Source of the DNA: an uncultured Eubacteriales bacterium
Lineage (GTDB): Bacteria; Bacillota; Clostridia; Christensenellales; UBA1242
Assembly (NCBI GenBank): GCA_949067325.1
Contig: CARTDZ010000031.1
Location: 2,616-11,758 of the forward strand
Reading direction: 5' to 3'
Length of the DNA stretch: 9,143 nt
Positions within the stretch are counted from its first letter, which is position 1. Every line of letters starts with the position of its first letter. The notes below the pieces were generated by a model. The model did not search any database, was not told the DNA's origin, and saw only the letters and a program-made list of their open reading frames with translations. Shown piece by piece: positions 6,159-9,143 of the stretch. A program made the position numbers and the translations under genes.

Positions 6159-8074
6159 AAATAAAATCTATACATATCGAAAATTTTGGAACGCTTCACA
6201 ACTTGGATCTTGACTTTGAAGACGACATAACTCAAATAGAACGCCAAAATGGTTGGGGCAAAACTACGCTTTCTGTATTTTTAAAAGCCATGTTTTATTC
6301 AATGCCAAAAAAGGGTAACAACAAACCATACGCAGCAGAAAGAAGCAAATATAAGCCTTGGCAGGGTGGCATCTACGGCGGCAATATGATCATAGAAGTC
6401 GCAAACAAAACCTATCGCGTTACTCGCACTTTCGCTGACACGCCAGAGGGTGACACTTTCGAGCTTATCGACCTTTCAACAGGCCTTCAAAGCCGCACTT
6501 ATACCAAAGATTTGGGGCAAGAACTTTTTGGTGTGGGCGTTGAAACTTTTGAAATAACTGCCTTCTTTCCACAAATGGCCTTTGCAAGCGGAATGACTGA
6601 CGAAATGAGAGCAAACATGACAGGGCTTAGTAAGTTTGAAAATGACCTAAATAGCGTCAGTCTAGCTCAAAAAAAGATTAAAACTAGGATAAGCGAGCTT
6701 GCCAAATACAAGCCAAAACAACAAGAAATAGACGACGTCAAAAAATCTCTTCAAGACGGGGAACGCCTTATCCAAAATCAAATACAAGAAAAAAGCAAAC
6801 TTGAAAAAGACTTGACAGAAATAATTTCTTCTATCGACACAAAAAAAGAACAACTTATAAAAGAAAAACGTCAAAAAGACATTGCTTCAAAACAAAACCA
6901 AGAAAGACAAGCTCGACAAGAAAAAATACTTGCTCTTCAAGAACAACTTTCTCAAATCTTGATAGAAAAAAATCTTGCTTATAAAACGCAAGAGACAGAA
7001 CAAACAGAAGAAAAAACGTTTCAAACTCAAACTTCACCACAATCACCAAACACAAAAAAATCAAAGCTTTTTGCAATATTTCTTCCAATACTTGCCATCG
7101 CAATACTCGCTGCTTCTATATCCTTAGGGCTTGCAAATATTCTTCCATTGACAACAGCTCTTATTATATCTGCAATAGTCGCTATTATCACAACAACTGC
7201 TGAAATATTTGCAATAAAATCTCTAAAAAATAATATTCACGATCAAAATTTACAACAAACCCAAATTCAATCACAAATTCAGTCACAACTTCCATCACAA
7301 ACTTTTTTGCAATCACAGCACCAAATTCAACCTAGGCAGAACGATCAAAACCAAGTGCAAATTCAGCCTCCTTCACAAACTTCAATCACAGAAAATGATG
7401 CTTTCACAACGCAAATAACTGCACTTTCAGAAAGCCTAAAACTTCTTCGTCAAGAAGTGGCTTCTTCTCCTCAAACACCATTTGATGAAGAAAATTTTGA
7501 AAATCTTCGCGAAGAATACAACTCGCTTGAAAAACAACGTTCTCTTATTTCTCAACAAATCAATTCGCTTTCTTGGCAAATCGAAGAGGGCTTGTCACGC
7601 AAAGAAAAACTTGAAGAAACTCTCGATGATCTCCTTCAAAGAAAACAATCAACAATGTCAAAAATAGCTCTTTTAGAAAAAACGCAAGATTTTTTAAAAC
7701 AAGCTCAAAACAATGTCTCAGCACGATTTTCACAGCCTTTTAACGCGGCTTTTAACAAAATTTTTGATAAACTTGCTGGCAACAAACAAGGCAAAATTTC
7801 AGTTGATATAAATATGAATGTGACTGAAAACACCCAAAGCGGACAAAAGGAATTTGAATACCTAAGCCAAGGCTATCGCGACGCAATTTCCGTCTGCCAA
7901 CGATTTGCACTTCTTGATACTATATATAAAAAAGAAAAACCTTTTATCCTTCTCGATGACCCATTTGTCAATCTCGACGAGAACAAAAAAGTTCTTCTCT
8001 CACAAGAGGTAAAATCACTTTCCAAAGCCTATCAAACAATCTATCTTCACTGCCACAGCTCAAACAAAATTTAA
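6155..8074 (+). CDS. SbcC/YhaN-like ATPase with a transmembrane hairpin inside the coiled coil
   Basis: The 639-residue protein has split ABC/SMC-type ATPase halves. The N-terminal half has IKSIHIENFGTL and a Walker A loop RQNGWGKT (30-37), where the usual first Gly is Arg, and a Q-loop-like FFPQM near 140. The C-terminal half has the signature LSQGYRDAISVCQRF (570-584), Walker B FILLDD (597-602), D-loop NLDE and an H-switch His near 632. Between them are coiled-coil-like stretches (about 165-285 and 420-520). In place of an SbcC CxxC zinc hook there are two hydrophobic helices (about 304-326 and 329-354), then a Gln/Ser-rich linker (364-411). At 639 residues it is much shorter than typical SbcC (about 1000). 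It overlaps the phosphoesterase gene by ATGA. It probably works with that protein in DNA-end processing, tethered to the membrane; YhaN-type proteins are the closest analogues I can name. The tethering is inferred from hydrophobicity only. Confidence 0.85.
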   Translation: MKIKSIHIENFGTLHNLDLDFEDDITQIERQNGWGKTTLSVFLKAMFYSMPKKGNNKPYAAERSKYKPWQGGIYGGNMIIEVANKTYRVTRTFADTPEGDTFELIDLSTGLQSRTYTKDLGQELFGVGVETFEITAFFPQMAFASGMTDEMRANMTGLSKFENDLNSVSLAQKKIKTRISELAKYKPKQQEIDDVKKSLQDGERLIQNQIQEKSKLEKDLTEIISSIDTKKEQLIKEKRQKDIASKQNQERQARQEKILALQEQLSQILIEKNLAYKTQETEQTEEKTFQTQTSPQSPNTKKSKLFAIFLPILAIAILAASISLGLANILPLTTALIISAIVAIITTTAEIFAIKSLKNNIHDQNLQQTQIQSQIQSQLPSQTFLQSQHQIQPRQNDQNQVQIQPPSQTSITENDAFTTQITALSESLKLLRQEVASSPQTPFDEENFENLREEYNSLEKQRSLISQQINSLSWQIEEGLSRKEKLEETLDDLLQRKQSTMSKIALLEKTQDFLKQAQNNVSARFSQPFNAAFNKIFDKLAGNKQGKISVDINMNVTENTQSGQKEFEYLSQGYRDAISVCQRFALLDTIYKKEKPFILLDDPFVNLDENKKVLLSQEVKSLSKAYQTIYLHCHSSNKI

Positions 8075-8130
8075 TAAAGAGCTTCGACAAAAATATCAGC
8101 CCCGCCAGCCAATTCTCAAACGCATGAAAT

Positions 8131-8484
8131 TTATTGTTGCTCTAAATCAAGAACTTCTTCATCTATGTGCGGGCTTAAATCTTTCTCATCAATTATAATT
8201 TTTTCAAAAACAGGTGGTGCATCTTTTGTCACAAAATGATCATAACAATCATAAAGACTATCTTTAACAGGGGAGAATGCGTTCAGCAAAAGCCAAAATT
8301 GATATTCAGTATAACCATTTTCATCTTTTTTTGGCATAACAAAATCTTGCTTCATCAAATTGCTTATGAGGCAAAGTTTTTTTTGATGTATTTTATGCCT
8401 TTCTTCAAGCATCTTTATGCCATGTTCAGTCAATTTGACTTTCACAAAGTTATTTGTATTAAATTCTTGGTTGTCAATAATCAC
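8131..8484 (-). CDS. Small phage-like protein of unknown function (GTG start)
   Basis: The 117-residue product is soluble and rich in charged residues, with an acidic C-terminal tail (IDEKDLSPHIDEEVLDLEQQ). I do not recognise a named function. The segments FVKVKLTEHGIKMLEERH (residues 13-30) and DENGYTEYQFWLLLNAF resemble small uncharacterised proteins encoded by phages and prophages of Firmicutes, of the pattern VKVxLTxxG ... GYxxxQLWxLM; this is memory-based and not certain. The only plausible start in frame is GTG at 8484, since a TAG lies about 15 codons upstream and there is no ATG between. The GTG overlaps the TGA of an 18-codon leader ORF (GTGA), suggesting translational coupling. The gene converges on the SbcC-like gene with 56 bases between them and no obvious terminator. 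It lies beside a tRNA-Leu locus with an att-like repeat, which fits a mobile-element leftover. Confidence 0.7.
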   Translation of the reverse strand: MIIDNQEFNTNNFVKVKLTEHGIKMLEERHKIHQKKLCLISNLMKQDFVMPKKDENGYTEYQFWLLLNAFSPVKDSLYDCYDHFVTKDAPPVFEKIIIDEKDLSPHIDEEVLDLEQQ

Positions 8485-8537
8485 AGTTGGCTTACAGTTA
8501 AATTCAACTTGATGGTACTATTTAAGTTTAATTTCAT
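8481..8537 (-). CDS. 18-codon leader ORF coupled to the phage-like gene
   Basis: ATG at 8537 is preceded by GAGGTG (+ strand 8542-8547) at good spacing and encodes MKLNLNSTIKLNLTVSQL before TGA (8481-8483). The stop overlaps the GTG start of the 117-codon gene, which has no ribosome site of its own. The peptide contains an internal near-duplication (KLNLN, KLNLT). It may be a true coupled leader peptide, or the original N-terminus of the downstream protein separated by a one-base frameshift. The strong ribosome site argues that it is translated. Confidence 0.45.
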   Translation of the reverse strand: MKLNLNSTIKLNLTVSQL

Positions 8538-8554
8538 AAAGCACCTCATTATTA

Positions 8555-8583
8555 ATGTTACGAAACTCATTTATTTTATGCAA
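8555..8583 (-). promoter_or_regulatory. Weak candidate promoter for the leader ORF and phage-like gene
   Basis: On the minus strand TTGCAT (8578-8583) and TAACAT (8555-8560) are separated by 17 bp. The boxes match the consensus at 3 and 4 of 6 positions. Position relative to the leader ORF ribosome site is sensible, but the call rests on weak matches. Confidence 0.3.
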
Positions 8584-8599
8584 GAAAAGTATTCTTCTG

Positions 8600-8642
8600 T
8601 ATCCGTCAAACGTAAGGTATTTGGTGCTGGTGGTGGGAGTCG
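8600..8642 (-). repeat. Distal copy of the tRNA-Leu 3' end (att-like direct repeat)
   Basis: This 43-bp stretch is identical to 8810-8852 and in the same orientation, 210 bp away. It contains the last 21 bases of tRNA-Leu (half T-loop, T-stem, acceptor strand and CCA) plus 22 bp of the sequence downstream of the tRNA. Beyond the repeat no functional tRNA body is attached, because the T-stem cannot close. The arrangement, an intact tRNA at one end and a bare 3' end at the other, is that of attL/attR for tRNA-targeting integrases. An alternative is a decayed tRNA-Leu duplicate. Confidence 0.75.
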
Positions 8643-8809
8643 TTCGGACAACAAGGTGTTGTCCAGTGGCCGAAGCACGCACACTTCTTCGATCAGCTTC
8701 CGACCACACGCGTGTGGGTTTAATGGCGAGAAGCCATAATCAAAACTTTCAAGTTTTGATTGACTTCCACATAGATGTTTTCATTGTTTATTTGTATGGC
8801 AATTGACAA
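8643..8809. other. Hairpin-rich interval between the two tRNA-Leu 3'-end copies
   Basis: No convincing gene is seen here. It holds a row of inverted repeats: GGACAAC/GTTGTCC (8646-8652 with 8658-8664), CGAAG/CTTCG (8671-8675 with 8687-8691), a 14-bp palindrome CCACACGCGTGTGG (8704-8717), ATGGC/GCCAT (8723-8727 with 8733-8737) and an 11-bp perfect stem (8738-8748 with 8751-8761). The last could act as a terminator for tRNA-Leu transcripts on the minus strand, although only a short T-run follows. Two short matches to tRNA-Leu, GGTGTTG at 8655 and TTCCG-CCACAC-like at 8698, occur at roughly colinear offsets, hinting at a decayed tRNA copy. Confidence 0.6.
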
Positions 8810-8831
8810 TATCCGTCAAACGTAAGGTATT

Positions 8832-8852
<21 letters not shown>
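8810..8852 (-). repeat. Proximal copy of the 43-bp direct repeat, including the tRNA-Leu 3' end
   Basis: Identical to 8600-8642. Bases 8832-8852 are the functional tRNA-Leu 3' end; 8810-8831 is its immediate downstream flank. The conservation of the flank as well as the tRNA end is what distinguishes this from ordinary similarity between tRNA genes. Confidence 0.85.
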
Positions 8853-8917
<65 letters not shown>

Positions 8918-9052
8918 ATATGTAATTTGTTGATAATAATGTTTTTGCAAGGAGTAAACTTGCAATGGCAGACGTACGTCTGCACTAGGAAGCAGTCAAG
9001 GACTGCGTATGCATCGAAGCGAAAGCGAAGATATTACTCCACACCAGCATAA
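8918..9052. other. Hairpin-rich spacer upstream of tRNA-Leu, ending in a copy of its 5' end
   Basis: No gene is seen. Perfect inverted repeats follow each other: TTGCAAG/CTTGCAA (8945-8951 with 8959-8965), the 16-bp palindrome GCAGACGTACGTCTGC (8968-8983) and GCAGTC/GACTGC (8992-8997 with 9001-9006). GGAGTAA (8951-8957) can also pair with TTACTCC (9034-9040), enclosing the last two. Bases 9039-9051 repeat the 13 bases at 8908-8920, which span the first 10 bases of tRNA-Leu and its 5' flank. The 11-mer AATGGCAGACG (8964-8974) is an inverted match to the tRNA-Leu D-arm region. Confidence 0.6.
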
Positions 9053-9055
9053 TTA

Positions 9056-9085
9056 AAAAAATTCTAAATTGTTTTAGAATTTTTT
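9056..9085. terminator. Bidirectional intrinsic terminator downstream of tRNA-Cys
   Basis: AAAAATTCTAAA-type left arm (9056-9068) pairs perfectly over 13 bp with 9073-9085 around a TTGT loop, with A-runs on one side and T-runs on the other. Read on the minus strand it gives a stem followed by a seven-T run, ending the tRNA-Cys transcript five bases after the gene. Confidence 0.85.
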
Positions 9086-9089
9086 CGAT

Positions 9090-9143
9090 TGGAGGTACCA
9101 CCCGGATTTGAACCGGGGAATGAAGGTTTTGCAGACCTTTGCC
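9090..9143 (-). tRNA. tRNA-Cys (anticodon GCA), 3' part, cut by the window edge
   Basis: The visible 54 nt include the anticodon arm AAGGT-CTGCAAA-ACCTT with anticodon GCA, the T-arm CCCGG-TTCAAAT-CCGGG, the acceptor 3' strand TGGTACC, discriminator U (typical of tRNA-Cys) and an encoded CCA. The acceptor 5' strand and most of the D-arm lie beyond 9143. Confidence 0.95.

Noticed and set aside
8646..8664. GGACAAC...GTTGTCC as an integron attC-type site
   Set aside because: The arms do not follow the RYYYAAC/GTTRRRY core rule, and there is no cassette array or integron integrase.
8236..8739. A 167-codon plus-strand reading frame across the phage-like gene and tRNA-derived region
   Set aside because: It is antisense to the minus-strand gene, crosses the leader ORF and the direct repeat, and its end is made of hairpin sequence.

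Overview
The window is an AT-rich bacterial chromosomal segment. Most of it is ordinary housekeeping sequence; the last ~1 kb is irregular and accessory-like. Pyruvate:ferredoxin oxidoreductase, TGA used as a stop, strong AGGAGG-type ribosome sites and sigma-A-like promoters with TATAAT/TATGAT boxes suggest an anaerobic, low-GC, Firmicutes-like organism, possibly an uncultured clostridial gut lineage. That placement is inference from gene content and style, not from a marker phylogeny.

Layout: (1) positions 1-600, minus strand: N-terminal 200 codons of a pyruvate:ferredoxin oxidoreductase, cut by the window edge. A divergent intergenic region (601-713) has back-to-back promoters for it and for truA. 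(2) 714-1451: truA, a tRNA pseudouridine synthase whose promoter sits so close to the ATG that the mRNA is probably leaderless. (3) 1470-1560: a nested palindromic element. (4) 1638-3455: a short alanyl-tRNA synthetase that stops after the editing domain; its true start is very likely 1638, not the upstream ATG at 1608, which lies inside the -10 box. (5) 3537-5021: a single-pass membrane protein with a repetitive extracytoplasmic beta-rich domain of DUF4097 (putative adhesin) type, followed by a strong hairpin. (6) 5121-8074: a two-gene operon with an ATGA overlap. It encodes an SbcD/YhaO-like metallophosphoesterase and an SbcC/YhaN-like ABC-type ATPase that has a two-helix transmembrane hairpin and a Gln-rich linker where a zinc hook would be expected. 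(7) 8131-8537, minus strand: a phage-like small gene of unknown function preceded by an 18-codon leader ORF whose stop overlaps its GTG start. (8) 8600-9143: tRNA-Leu(UAA) and a partial tRNA-Cys(GCA), both minus strand. A 43-bp direct repeat of the tRNA-Leu 3' end lies downstream of the gene, a 13-bp copy of its 5' end lies upstream, and both flanks are packed with perfect hairpins.

Functionally, truA, alaS and the tRNA genes belong to translation, PFOR to anaerobic carbon metabolism, and the SbcD/SbcC-like pair to DNA-end processing, possibly at the membrane. The most unusual parts are the membrane-anchored SbcCD-like pair and the tRNA-Leu locus. The latter resembles an att-site scar of a lost integrative element, or a decayed tRNA duplication. 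I found no CRISPR array, transposase or integrase.
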